Origin: Lutibacter sp.
GTDB lineage: Bacteria; Bacteroidota; Bacteroidia; Flavobacteriales; Flavobacteriaceae
Direction of reading: 5' to 3'
DNA: 21,613 nt
Assembly: GCA_030748365.1 (NCBI GenBank)
Contig: JASMME010000003.1
Location: forward strand, 1-21,613
The notes beneath the pieces were generated by a model, which was not told the DNA's origin, searched no databases, and saw nothing but the letters and a program-made list of their open reading frames with translations. A program made the translations under genes and the position numbers. Positions 1-7,179 of the stretch are shown here, in pieces (position 1 is the stretch's first letter; every line of letters starts with the position of its first letter).

Positions 1-112
1 GTATTCCGGATACGATCCTGAAATATCATCAGGCGTATTGGATACCGGAATTGACAGGGGAACCTACCCACAACCAAGAGTCTGGTCACTGGGGGTAAAT
101 GTTAAATTTTAA
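1..112 (+). CDS. SusC-family TonB-dependent transporter, C-terminal end only
   Basis: The window opens inside a gene read from base 2; 36 codons remain before a TAA at 110-112. The peptide includes GIDRGTYPQPRVWSLGVNVKF-like residues (positions 16-36 of the fragment), the typical end of SusC outer-membrane barrels: a TYPxPR segment followed by a last beta-strand ending in an aromatic residue. SusC proteins import oligosaccharides through the outer membrane, powered by TonB, with SusD as a lid. SusD starts 11 bases after the stop, the usual arrangement. Plug, barrel body and start lie outside the window, so substrate cannot be judged from this fragment. The identification rests on the C-terminal motif and the SusD neighbour. 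Confidence 0.9.
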   Translation, partial: YSGYDPEISSGVLDTGIDRGTYPQPRVWSLGVNVKF

Positions 113-123
113 AAATATAGACC

Positions 124-1575
124 ATGAAGTTTTTTAAACACCTTACAATTATAAGTACCCTCTTCTTTATGGTGTCGTCTTGTACAGACTATGTAGACTA
201 CGATCCTATAGAAAATTACCAGATAGTGGCCGATGTATATTTTCAGTCCGCTGAAGATTACGAAAAGTCCCTGATTGGAACGTACGATATGTTACAACCC
301 TTGTATATGAGTATCCTGATAGGAGACGTTGCTTCAGACAATGCTCTTTGTGGAGGAGAAAGTGCCACAGACGTACTTGGCTTGCAACATATTGATGATA
401 TGATGCACAACCCAAATAACGATCAGTTAACGGGTATCTGGAGAACCCTATACGAAGGGGTCAACAGGGCCAATTACCTCGAAGAGAATAAAGACAAACT
501 GGAATTTGCCGGTAAGTCATCCCTCTATGGAGAAGTATATTTTCTAAGGGCTTATTTTTATTTTGAACTGGTGAAGTTCTTTGGAGACGTACCCTTGTTT
601 ACCGAGGCCAGATTGACGGCCGGAGATTCAGGTACCTTAGAAAGAACGTCCGCAGCTGAAGTGTATACACAGATTGAGGCCGACCTGCTTAACGCCATCA
701 GTACCCTGCCTAGTTCACAGGCACAAAAAGGAAGGGCTACCAAATATGCGGCCCATGCCTTACTCGGAAAAGTATACCTATACCAGGACAAATTTACCGA
801 AGCAGCGGCTACTCTAGAGCCAGTAGTTGGTGTGTACAGCCTGCTTAGCGACTATGGAAGCCAGTTCCTCAAAGCAGGAGAAAACGGACCAGAGTCTGTA
901 TTTGAAGTACAACATACCAATACCTCCAATTGGTGGGACTGGGGTTGTGCAACCTGTGGTGAAGGGAACTTTGGGATCATCCACAACGGCCCCAGGGCCT
1001 TTTCCGGACCCGACTATGCTTCCGGATGGAGCTTTAATGTACCTACCAGTGACCTGTATGCGTCTTTTGATGCAGCAGATACCAGAAGAGATGCGTCTGT
1101 TTTAGACATCGTTGCCTTTGCCGAGGCTACCGGTGCCAGCTACGCTGAAGGCTATGAGCACACAGGCTATTTTAACAATAAATACATTCCCCGTGCAGGA
1201 GAAAGTGGTGCCCAAACAGAGCTCAACTACCTAAACAACTACCGGGCCATTCGTTATGCAGATGTACTGCTGATGGCGGCAGAAGCCAATGTGCGTGCTG
1301 CCTCACCTGATGTAGCCAAAGCACAGGGCTACCTAGACATGGTACGTGACCGCGCCTTTGGAGACACTTCTCACAGGGTGACGGCCACTGAGGAAGCAAT
1401 CTGGGACGAAAGGAATTTTGAGCTTTCCATGGAAGGCCATCGTTTCTTTGACCTGGTAAGAACAGGACAGGCAGCCGCTAAGATCAGTGGTTTTCAGGCC
1501 GGAAAACACGAAGTATTCCCAATCCCGCAGCAGGAGATTGATATATCAGGTTTGACACAAAATCCTGGATACTAA
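124..1575 (+). CDS. susD: SusD/RagB-family glycan-binding outer-membrane lipoprotein
   Basis: A 483-residue SusD-like lipoprotein. It should sit on the cell surface and cap the SusC barrel, binding the glycan before import. Residues 1-20 are a lipoprotein signal with lipobox VSSC (Cys20). The following residues TDYVDYD are acidic, which fits the surface-export signal of Bacteroidetes lipoproteins. Family features seen are an alpha-helical repeat part with LRAYFYFELVKFFGDVPL near 140, ALLGKVYLYQDKFTEA near 210, NYRAIRYADVLLMAAEA near 375, ERNFELSMEGHRFFDLVR near 435, and a C-terminal VFPIPQQEID...QNPGY, which is the classic SusD ending. Length is typical. The start follows an A/T-rich stretch with no clear Shine-Dalgarno, normal for this phylum. 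Beta-glucan specificity is inferred only from the neighbouring enzymes. Confidence 0.95.
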   Translation: MKFFKHLTIISTLFFMVSSCTDYVDYDPIENYQIVADVYFQSAEDYEKSLIGTYDMLQPLYMSILIGDVASDNALCGGESATDVLGLQHIDDMMHNPNNDQLTGIWRTLYEGVNRANYLEENKDKLEFAGKSSLYGEVYFLRAYFYFELVKFFGDVPLFTEARLTAGDSGTLERTSAAEVYTQIEADLLNAISTLPSSQAQKGRATKYAAHALLGKVYLYQDKFTEAAATLEPVVGVYSLLSDYGSQFLKAGENGPESVFEVQHTNTSNWWDWGCATCGEGNFGIIHNGPRAFSGPDYASGWSFNVPTSDLYASFDAADTRRDASVLDIVAFAEATGASYAEGYEHTGYFNNKYIPRAGESGAQTELNYLNNYRAIRYADVLLMAAEANVRAASPDVAKAQGYLDMVRDRAFGDTSHRVTATEEAIWDERNFELSMEGHRFFDLVRTGQAAAKISGFQAGKHEVFPIPQQEIDISGLTQNPGY

Positions 1576-1594
1576 AAATTTAAAATTTAAAAAT

Positions 1595-3178
1595 ATGAAG
1601 ACAGTTAAATATTTATTAAGTGCCGTTTTGCTCATTACCGCTATTTGGAGCTGTACTGAGGATGAGTTTGGCAGCATTGATTTTGTGTCCACAGCCACTG
1701 CTCCCACAAACGTATCAGCACTTTTTGACGTTACACAAGACAATACAGGAACAGTCACCATTACACCCGTTGGTGAAGGGGCTGCTTCCTACGATGTTTC
1801 TTTCGGCGATGGAGCAGCAGCGGACGCTACTGCCAAGTCCGGAGAAAGTTTGACCCATATTTACCCCGAAGGAAGCTTCGATGTACAGCTAACAGCCTAC
1901 GGAGTTACTGGACTCAAAACGGAAGCAACCGTACCTTTGGTGGTTTCGTTTAAGGCACCTGAGAACTTGGTGGTAGAGATCAGCAATGATGAGGCCATTT
2001 CAAAACAGGTAAACGTGACCGCAACAGCCGATTTTGCCGTCTCCTTTGACGTATTTTTCGGTGAAACTGGTAATGATACGCCGGTAAGTGGTAATATAGG
2101 CAGTACCGTTTCCTACGTATACCAGGAAGCAGGAACCTATACCATTAGATTGGTGGCTAAAGGAGCCGCCATTGCCACCACTGAACATACCGAAGAATTT
2201 GAAGTTACCGCCATCATGCAACCGCTTAACAGTGCGCCCACCCCTCCTGGTAGGGAAGCGGCCGATGTGGTTTCTATTTTTGGCACCGCCTATGACAATG
2301 TCTCGAATGCCAATTATTTCCCAGACTGGGGACAGGCAGGACAGGGAAGTAGCTGGGCCATGTTCGACCTGAACAGTGATGAAATGCTGCAATACATCAA
2401 CCTGAGTTACCAGGGCATTCAATTCGATGCAGTAGATATCTCCAACATGGAGTATTTCCACATGGATGTATGGACAGCAGACCTTGACAAGATCGAAACC
2501 TCTCTGATCAGTTTAACCAATGGTGAAAAACCAGTGGTTTCAGACCTTACAGCTGATGAGTGGACCTCTATTGATATTCCAGTAGCAGACTGGACAAGCC
2601 AAGGCCTCACCGTTGCAGACCTTTTCCAACTTAAGTTTGTGGGTGATCCATGGGCCGGAGGATCTGTTTTTATTGACAATATCTATTTCTGGAAGACGCC
2701 CGCTGCGCCTTCTGAGCTGATAGGTACTTGGCAACTAGCACCTCAGGCAGACGCTTTGGGGGTAGGACCTGCCCCTGGAGATCTTTCCTGGTGGTCTATC
2801 GGAGATCAAGGATTGATTGACCGGGCCTGCTATGTTGACGATAACTATGTATTTGGTTCAGACGGTTCATTCAGCAATGTGCTGGGTGCCGATACCTGGA
2901 TTGAATCATGGCAGGGAACGGAAGGCTGTGGTGCCCCAGTGGCCCCACATGACGGCACCAATCCTGCAACCTGGACCAGTGACGATACCACCATCACCAT
3001 TTCCGGTCTGGGCGCCTATCTAGGACTTCCCAAGGCCCATAATACGGGTGAAGACGGCGCTCCTGTTAACAATACCATTGTTTACAACTATACCTTGTCT
3101 AACAACAATGACACCCTAGACGTGTCTATTGAAGCTGGATCAGGAGTGTGGTGGAATTATAAATTTGTAAGGAATTAA
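1595..3178 (+). CDS. PKD-domain surface glycan-binding lipoprotein with CBM-like module
   Basis: A 527-residue lipoprotein, probably a surface glycan-binding protein (SusE/F position) of the beta-glucan PUL. The signal peptide ends in AIWSC (Cys20), followed by the acidic run TEDEF, which suggests surface display. Domains inferred in order are a first PKD/Ig-like module (about 35-118, with SFGDG and THIYPEGSFDVQLTAYG), a second (about 120-207, with VFFG and VSYVYQEAGTYTIRLVAKG), a beta-sandwich resembling carbohydrate-binding modules (about 225-368, ending FIDNIYFW), and a C-terminal domain (about 374-527) with GTW at 377-379 and YVDDNYVFGSDGSF at 413-426. No catalytic motif was seen. The C-terminal domain recurs in the next gene. 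It starts 19 bases after susD, so it is very likely co-transcribed. The binding role is inferred from architecture and position. Confidence 0.85.
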   Translation: MKTVKYLLSAVLLITAIWSCTEDEFGSIDFVSTATAPTNVSALFDVTQDNTGTVTITPVGEGAASYDVSFGDGAAADATAKSGESLTHIYPEGSFDVQLTAYGVTGLKTEATVPLVVSFKAPENLVVEISNDEAISKQVNVTATADFAVSFDVFFGETGNDTPVSGNIGSTVSYVYQEAGTYTIRLVAKGAAIATTEHTEEFEVTAIMQPLNSAPTPPGREAADVVSIFGTAYDNVSNANYFPDWGQAGQGSSWAMFDLNSDEMLQYINLSYQGIQFDAVDISNMEYFHMDVWTADLDKIETSLISLTNGEKPVVSDLTADEWTSIDIPVADWTSQGLTVADLFQLKFVGDPWAGGSVFIDNIYFWKTPAAPSELIGTWQLAPQADALGVGPAPGDLSWWSIGDQGLIDRACYVDDNYVFGSDGSFSNVLGADTWIESWQGTEGCGAPVAPHDGTNPATWTSDDTTITISGLGAYLGLPKAHNTGEDGAPVNNTIVYNYTLSNNNDTLDVSIEAGSGVWWNYKFVRN

Positions 3179-3189
3179 TACAGAATAAA

Positions 3190-4077
3190 ATGAAAAATAT
3201 ACACTATGTAGTAGGCCTGTTGCTTTCACTGGTAATCTTTACCGGTTGTGAAGAGGAGACCTACGAGTTTGGAGCGATTACGGCTCCCTCGAATATACAG
3301 ATAAGCGCAGAGATTGTAGGCGCTGATGCCAGCAATCCCTTCGGAGACGGAAGTGGAACCGTTCACTTTACTGCTACGGCAGACCACGCGATTACCTATA
3401 AGTATGTATACAATGGGGAGGAGACCCTTGCGGCCGCTGGTATGACCAGTTATAATTTTTCCACCCTAGGGGTCAATACCCATACCATCACCGTTGTTGC
3501 CATGGGTACGGCAGGTGCTACTAGCACTGCTAGCTTGCAGGTAGAGGTCTTGGCCACCTATGCGCCGCCCGCCGACCTCTTGACCATGCTAACTGCTGAC
3601 AGCTCCAGAACCTGGAGGGTCAAAGCAGAAGTGCCGTCACACTTTGGCGTGGGGCCGGCTGATAGTGATTTGCCGATTTGGTGGGCTGCCAATCCAAATG
3701 ACAAGGTGAATACCGGCATGTACGATGACACCTACGTGTTTGGAGTTGACGGTAGCTTTAACCATATGACAGGAGCCGATGGTGCTGTTTTTGGAAAAGC
3801 TACACCGATGACACAGGACTTGGGTGGTGACCAGGGACTAACACCCAACGGCAACGATGAGTTTGAATACTATCCCTTGGCTGATTATTCAGCTAGCTGG
3901 GCATTGACTGCTCCTGGAGGTGTGGAAACACTGACCCTTTCCGGAACTGGATTTCTCGGTTTCTACGTTGGAGGATCACATAGTTATACCATCCTATCAA
4001 GAACTGCCGACGAAATGGTGCTGAGAACTGCAGGTGCCGGAGGCTTGGGCTGGTTCTTTATTTTGACCGCAGAATAA
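3190..4077 (+). CDS. PKD-domain surface glycan-binding lipoprotein (shorter paralogue)
   Basis: A 295-residue lipoprotein, start 11 bases after the previous stop. The signal peptide ends in VIFTGC (Cys20), followed by EEETYE, an acidic tail consistent with surface export. Residues about 34-120 form one PKD-like module (APSNIQISAE, a GDGSG loop, FTATADHAITYKYVYNG). Residues about 135-295 match the C-terminal domain of the preceding protein: SRTWRV near 139-144, then VGPADSDLPIWW, and MYDDTYVFGVDGSF at 177-190. It lacks the second PKD and the CBM-like sandwich, so it looks like a shortened relative. No catalytic residues were recognised. It probably helps hold beta-glucan at the surface. It is the last gene before a strong terminator, so it appears to close the susCD transcript. 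Confidence 0.8.
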   Translation: MKNIHYVVGLLLSLVIFTGCEEETYEFGAITAPSNIQISAEIVGADASNPFGDGSGTVHFTATADHAITYKYVYNGEETLAAAGMTSYNFSTLGVNTHTITVVAMGTAGATSTASLQVEVLATYAPPADLLTMLTADSSRTWRVKAEVPSHFGVGPADSDLPIWWAANPNDKVNTGMYDDTYVFGVDGSFNHMTGADGAVFGKATPMTQDLGGDQGLTPNGNDEFEYYPLADYSASWALTAPGGVETLTLSGTGFLGFYVGGSHSYTILSRTADEMVLRTAGAGGLGWFFILTAE

Positions 4078-4095
4078 GTAAGTAATATATTCATT

Positions 4096-4125
4096 ACAAA
4101 GGGCTGATAAACAGCCCTTTGTTTT
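4096..4125 (+). terminator. Intrinsic terminator closing the susCD-binding protein unit
   Basis: ACAAAGGGCT (4096-4105) and AGCCCTTTGT (4113-4122) form a perfect 10-bp stem with a 7-base loop, followed by TTTT at 4122-4125. It lies 18 bases past the stop of the second binding protein. It separates the binding and uptake genes from the GH16 gene. Confidence 0.85.
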
Positions 4126-4130
4126 GATTG

Positions 4131-4138
4131 TAAATTTG
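4131..4138 (+). promoter_or_regulatory. Bacteroidetes -7 element upstream of the GH16 gene
   Basis: TAAATTTG matches the TAnnTTTG consensus of the primary sigma factor in this phylum exactly. It sits 5 bases after the terminator T-run and 16 bases before the GH16 ATG, so the leader would be only about 10 bases. No good -33 TTTG was seen at the right distance, because that position falls in the terminator stem. The match may therefore be weak or fortuitous. Confidence 0.45.
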
Positions 4139-4154
4139 TTGTATTTTCGTTTGT

Positions 4155-5306
4155 ATGAATTCAGTATTTAAATCACTAAAGCTCAGTAATTTGTTTTTTA
4201 TTAGCCTGCTTGCTTGTTTTTTGTTTTCCTGTGGTGGAGAAGAGGAAGTAGAACCTCCTACCCCGCCTACGCCCACAGTCATCACCCCTAGCAATCTTAG
4301 CCTTGCAATAAGTATTACCGGGCTCGACAATAACCATCCCTATGGTGATGGTAGTGGTCAGATCCAGTGTACGGCTTCCGCTACTGATGCCGTGAACTAC
4401 GAGTTTAGGTTTGGTACCGGTGATATAGTGGAAAGCAGCGTCGGGACCGCCAATTATACCTATACCCAGGAAGGAGAGCACCCGTATACGGTGCAAGTCC
4501 TGGCTTTCTCAAGTACCGGTCACTATATAAGTGCTTCCGAACAACTGACCATTTATGTGAATCAACCTGATGTTATTTTTTACGATGAATTTGACACCGA
4601 TGGCCCCATCAGTGCTGACAACTGGTTTCACCAGACCGTCTTGCCCGATGGTGGTAGTTGGTTCAATGGTGAGATACAACACTATACGGATAAGCAGGAC
4701 AATAGCTATGTCAGCGAAGGAACCCTAAAGATTGTTGCCAAAAAAGAAACCTATACGGACCAGGGGGTTACCAAAGAATATACCTCGGCAAGGTTGAACA
4801 GTAAGTTCGCTTTTACCTATGGACGTGTTGAAATAAGGGCAAAACTTCCGCAAGGAGGTGGTACCTGGCCGGCCATATGGATGTTGGGTAAGAATATTTC
4901 TGAAAATGGTGCTTACTGGCAGACACAGGGATATGGAAATACTTCCTGGCCCCAATGTGGTGAGATTGATATCATGGAGCACTGGGGAGATAACCAGGGT
5001 TATGTGAAAAGCTCCATACATACCCCTTCCAGTTTTGGAGGTACGATCAACGGCGGAGGGCAGGCCATTCCAACTGTTTCTAGTGAGTTCCACGTTTACA
5101 GTATGGATTGGACGGCTGATAAAATGGTATTTGCTGTTGACGGAGTTGAACACTATACCTACCAACCGTCTGTAAAGAATTCTGACACCTGGCCCTTTAA
5201 TTCAGATCAGTATTTGTTGCTAAACATTGCAGTAGAGCCAGACATCGATCCGGCATTGAGTGAGGTTGTCATGGAAATTGATTATATCAGGGTCTACCAA
5301 GATTAA
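4155..5306 (+). CDS. PKD-GH16 endo-beta-1,3-glucanase (laminarinase) lipoprotein
   Basis: A 383-residue lipoprotein laminarinase, expected to cut beta-1,3-glucan at the cell surface. The signal peptide ends in LFSC (Cys26), followed by GGEEEVE (an acidic, surface-type signal) and a Pro/Thr linker. Residues about 44-137 are a PKD-like module very similar to that of the preceding binding protein (PSNLSLAIS, GDGSG). Residues about 140-383 are the GH16 jelly-roll. The catalytic motif EIDIME occupies 270-275, with Glu270 as nucleophile, Asp272 as helper and Glu275 as acid/base. This EIDIME form is typical of laminarinase-type GH16 (subfamily GH16_3). The catalytic domain also shows TSARLNSKFAFTYGRVEIRAK and ends in DYIRVYQD. 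It probably forms its own transcription unit after the terminator. Endo-beta-1,3 activity is a strong family-based expectation; tolerance of mixed-linkage glucan cannot be excluded. Confidence 0.92.
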   Translation: MNSVFKSLKLSNLFFISLLACFLFSCGGEEEVEPPTPPTPTVITPSNLSLAISITGLDNNHPYGDGSGQIQCTASATDAVNYEFRFGTGDIVESSVGTANYTYTQEGEHPYTVQVLAFSSTGHYISASEQLTIYVNQPDVIFYDEFDTDGPISADNWFHQTVLPDGGSWFNGEIQHYTDKQDNSYVSEGTLKIVAKKETYTDQGVTKEYTSARLNSKFAFTYGRVEIRAKLPQGGGTWPAIWMLGKNISENGAYWQTQGYGNTSWPQCGEIDIMEHWGDNQGYVKSSIHTPSSFGGTINGGGQAIPTVSSEFHVYSMDWTADKMVFAVDGVEHYTYQPSVKNSDTWPFNSDQYLLLNIAVEPDIDPALSEVVMEIDYIRVYQD

Positions 5307-5428
5307 TAAGAAACTATATACAGTAATATTTAAGACAATACTTGCAATCCTTGTTGGGATTTCTATGGCAGTATTTACCAGTCTTTTAAGGTTTTTAGCA
5401 GCTTCCTTTCCGCCAAAAGAGAAGAACT

Positions 5429-5454
5429 TGTTTATTTTATTTCATTGAATTATT
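5429..5454 (+). repeat. 26-bp direct repeat, copy 1
   Basis: It matches 5525-5550 at 23 of 26 positions by hand alignment. The best-conserved core is TTTCATTGAATTATT (copy 1) against TTTCATTGAATAATT (copy 2). The copies are 96 bp apart in the same orientation upstream of the GH30 gene, so they are candidate regulator sites. Confidence 0.65.
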
Positions 5455-5460
5455 CTAAAC

Positions 5461-5492
5461 AAGTATTAGGGTTAAATAAAATACTTTAACCC
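5461..5492 (+). repeat. Two overlapping, mutually exclusive inverted repeats
   Basis: AAGTATT (5461-5467) is complementary to AATACTT (5480-5486). GGGTTAAA (5469-5476) is complementary to TTTAACCC (5485-5492). The two right arms share 5485-5486 and the stems interleave, so both cannot form at once. It lies between the two direct-repeat copies. It has no T-run, so it is not a standard terminator; an operator or RNA switch is possible but unproven. Confidence 0.5.
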
Positions 5493-5524
5493 CTCTAAAT
5501 AAATGTGTTTAATGACCTGTAAAA

Positions 5525-5550
5525 TGTTTGTTTTTTTTCATTGAATAATT
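5525..5550 (+). repeat. 26-bp direct repeat, copy 2
   Basis: Second copy of the element at 5429-5454, with three mismatches. It is 73 bases upstream of the GH30 start codon and overlaps the near-consensus AATGTTTG (5523-5530). Confidence 0.65.
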
Positions 5551-5622
5551 ATGAATGAGCAGTGTGATTAAAAAGAGATTTTAAGCCTAAATAAATAACA
5601 TAATTTTATCAAGCATATCCTC

Positions 5623-7137
5623 ATGAAATTTTTAAAGAATGTAGTTTTGTGTGTTCGACCAAACAAATGGAAATCCCTCCAACCACTGGTGCTGTTGCTG
5701 GTAGGACTCTTGTCTGTCAGTTGTAGCCATTCAGTGCAAAAGATTTCTGCATCAACTGAAAGCAGGCAGCTTTCTCTTAATGAAAACCAGCTGTTTACCA
5801 CCGCCCACGGTACGGATATGAAACTTAGTGCCTCCGGTTCGGTGACGTTTAATGAGTTTAAACAACCCTTGGAAACCCAGGCGGCCATCCTGGTCAATCC
5901 AGACAAACAATTTCAAACCTTTGTAGGTATTGGCGCCGCCCTGACCGATGCTGCGGCAGAAACCTTCTACCAACTTACCGCAGAGAACCAGGAGCAATTT
6001 TTAAGGGCCTATTTCGATCCTGAGGAGGGTATTGGTTACTCTTTGGCGCGGACCATTATCCACAGTTGTGATTTTTCTACGGGCTCTTATACCTATGTAG
6101 AAGAAGGTGACCGTGACCTACGCACCTTTTCGATTGATCACGACCGGCAATACCGTCTTCCCTTTACCAAAAAAGCCATTGAAGCTGCTGGTGGACATTT
6201 GCCAATATACGCCAGTCCCTGGAGTCCTCCGGCCTTTATGAAGACCAATAACCACATGCTGCGTGGAGGTAAGTTAAAGCCCGATTTCTACCAGCCCTGG
6301 GCCAACTATTACGCCAAGTTTATCAAAGCCTATGAACAAGAAGGTATTCCTATTTGGGGGCTGACCATCCAAAACGAGCCCATGGCTGTACAACGGTGGG
6401 AGTCTTGTATCTATACTGCGCAGGAAGAGCGCGATTTCTTAAAGAATTACCTGGGGCCAACCCTAGAAAAAGAAGGACTGGGCGACAAAAAAATTATTGT
6501 CTGGGATCATAACAGGGACCTCCTGTTTGAAAGGGCCAGTACCATCCTAAGCGATCCAGAGGCGAACAAATATGTATGGGGAACCGGTTTTCACTGGTAT
6601 GAAGACTGGAAAGACGGCAGCCCTATGTATACGAACGTAGGCCGTGTCAATGAGGCCTATCCCGATAAGAAATTGATTTTTACAGAAGGTTGTAATGAGA
6701 AATATGACCTAAACAGGATCGAAGATCCTAAGTTGGCAGCGCGCTATGGCAAGTCCATGATCAACGATTTTAACCACGGAACAGTGGCCTGGACCGACTG
6801 GAACATCCTTCTGGATGAAACCGGAGGGCCCAACCATGTAGGTAACTTTTGTTTTGCCCCGGTACACGGAGATACCCAAACCGGCGCACTTACCTTTACC
6901 CATTCGTATTATTATATCGGACATTTTTCGAAGTTTATCCGGCCAGGTGCCAAAAGACTGAGCACCGCTACCACGGCCAATCATCTCAGTGCCACTTCTT
7001 TTCTAAACCAAGATGGAAGCCTGGTGGTCGTGGCCCTAAATGACAGCGACCAAGCCGTTTCGTATTTCCTGACCATCCAGGGAAGGTCGGCCGAGGTAAA
7101 CATTCCTCCGCATGCCATACAAACCCTCGTCATATAA
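5623..7137 (+). CDS. GH30 beta-1,6-glucosidase/glucanase lipoprotein
   Basis: A 504-residue GH30 enzyme. In a laminarin locus its likely job is to remove beta-1,6-linked glucose branches or cut beta-1,6 stretches. The N-terminus is a lipoprotein signal with an unusually long, basic n-region before the hydrophobic PLVLLLVGLLSVSC (Cys34). The following SHSVQK lacks acidic residues, so retention in the periplasm is more likely than surface display. The TIM barrel contains YASPWSPPAFMKTN, the acid/base motif TIQNEP (Glu252), and the nucleophile in IFTEGCNE (Glu355). The C-terminal beta-sandwich (about 430-504, ending in PPHAIQTLVI) is the usual GH30 companion domain. It is the first gene of the long enzyme operon. 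Exo versus endo action cannot be told by eye. GH30 also includes glucosylceramidases and xylanases, but the beta-glucan context argues against those. Confidence 0.9.
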   Translation: MKFLKNVVLCVRPNKWKSLQPLVLLLVGLLSVSCSHSVQKISASTESRQLSLNENQLFTTAHGTDMKLSASGSVTFNEFKQPLETQAAILVNPDKQFQTFVGIGAALTDAAAETFYQLTAENQEQFLRAYFDPEEGIGYSLARTIIHSCDFSTGSYTYVEEGDRDLRTFSIDHDRQYRLPFTKKAIEAAGGHLPIYASPWSPPAFMKTNNHMLRGGKLKPDFYQPWANYYAKFIKAYEQEGIPIWGLTIQNEPMAVQRWESCIYTAQEERDFLKNYLGPTLEKEGLGDKKIIVWDHNRDLLFERASTILSDPEANKYVWGTGFHWYEDWKDGSPMYTNVGRVNEAYPDKKLIFTEGCNEKYDLNRIEDPKLAARYGKSMINDFNHGTVAWTDWNILLDETGGPNHVGNFCFAPVHGDTQTGALTFTHSYYYIGHFSKFIRPGAKRLSTATTANHLSATSFLNQDGSLVVVALNDSDQAVSYFLTIQGRSAEVNIPPHAIQTLVI

Positions 7138-7179
7138 GCCATGTGAATCATAAATAAGTACCTTATACCTCCATTAAAC

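Larger units (their letters stand above)
5307..5622 (+). other. AT-rich intergenic region before the enzyme operon
   Basis: This is the longest non-coding gap in the window (316 bases). It holds a 26-bp imperfect direct repeat and two overlapping inverted repeats, listed separately. No tRNA, terminator with a clear T-run, or convincing gene was seen. The only TTTG with a near-consensus upstream is AATGTTTG at 5523-5530, one mismatch from TAnnTTTG. It is the likely control region for the GH30-to-GH16 operon that starts at 5623. Confidence 0.6.

Noticed and set aside
2000..2461. 153-codon minus-strand open frame
   Set aside because: It is a shadow of the PKD binding-protein gene, with no start context or family features.
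5260..5448. 62-codon + strand frame overlapping the GH16 end, with a hydrophobic stretch TILAILVGISMAVFTSLL
   Set aside because: Its ATG is inside the GH16 gene in another frame, AT-rich DNA readily encodes hydrophobic runs, and no family was recognised. A tiny membrane peptide or remnant cannot be fully excluded.
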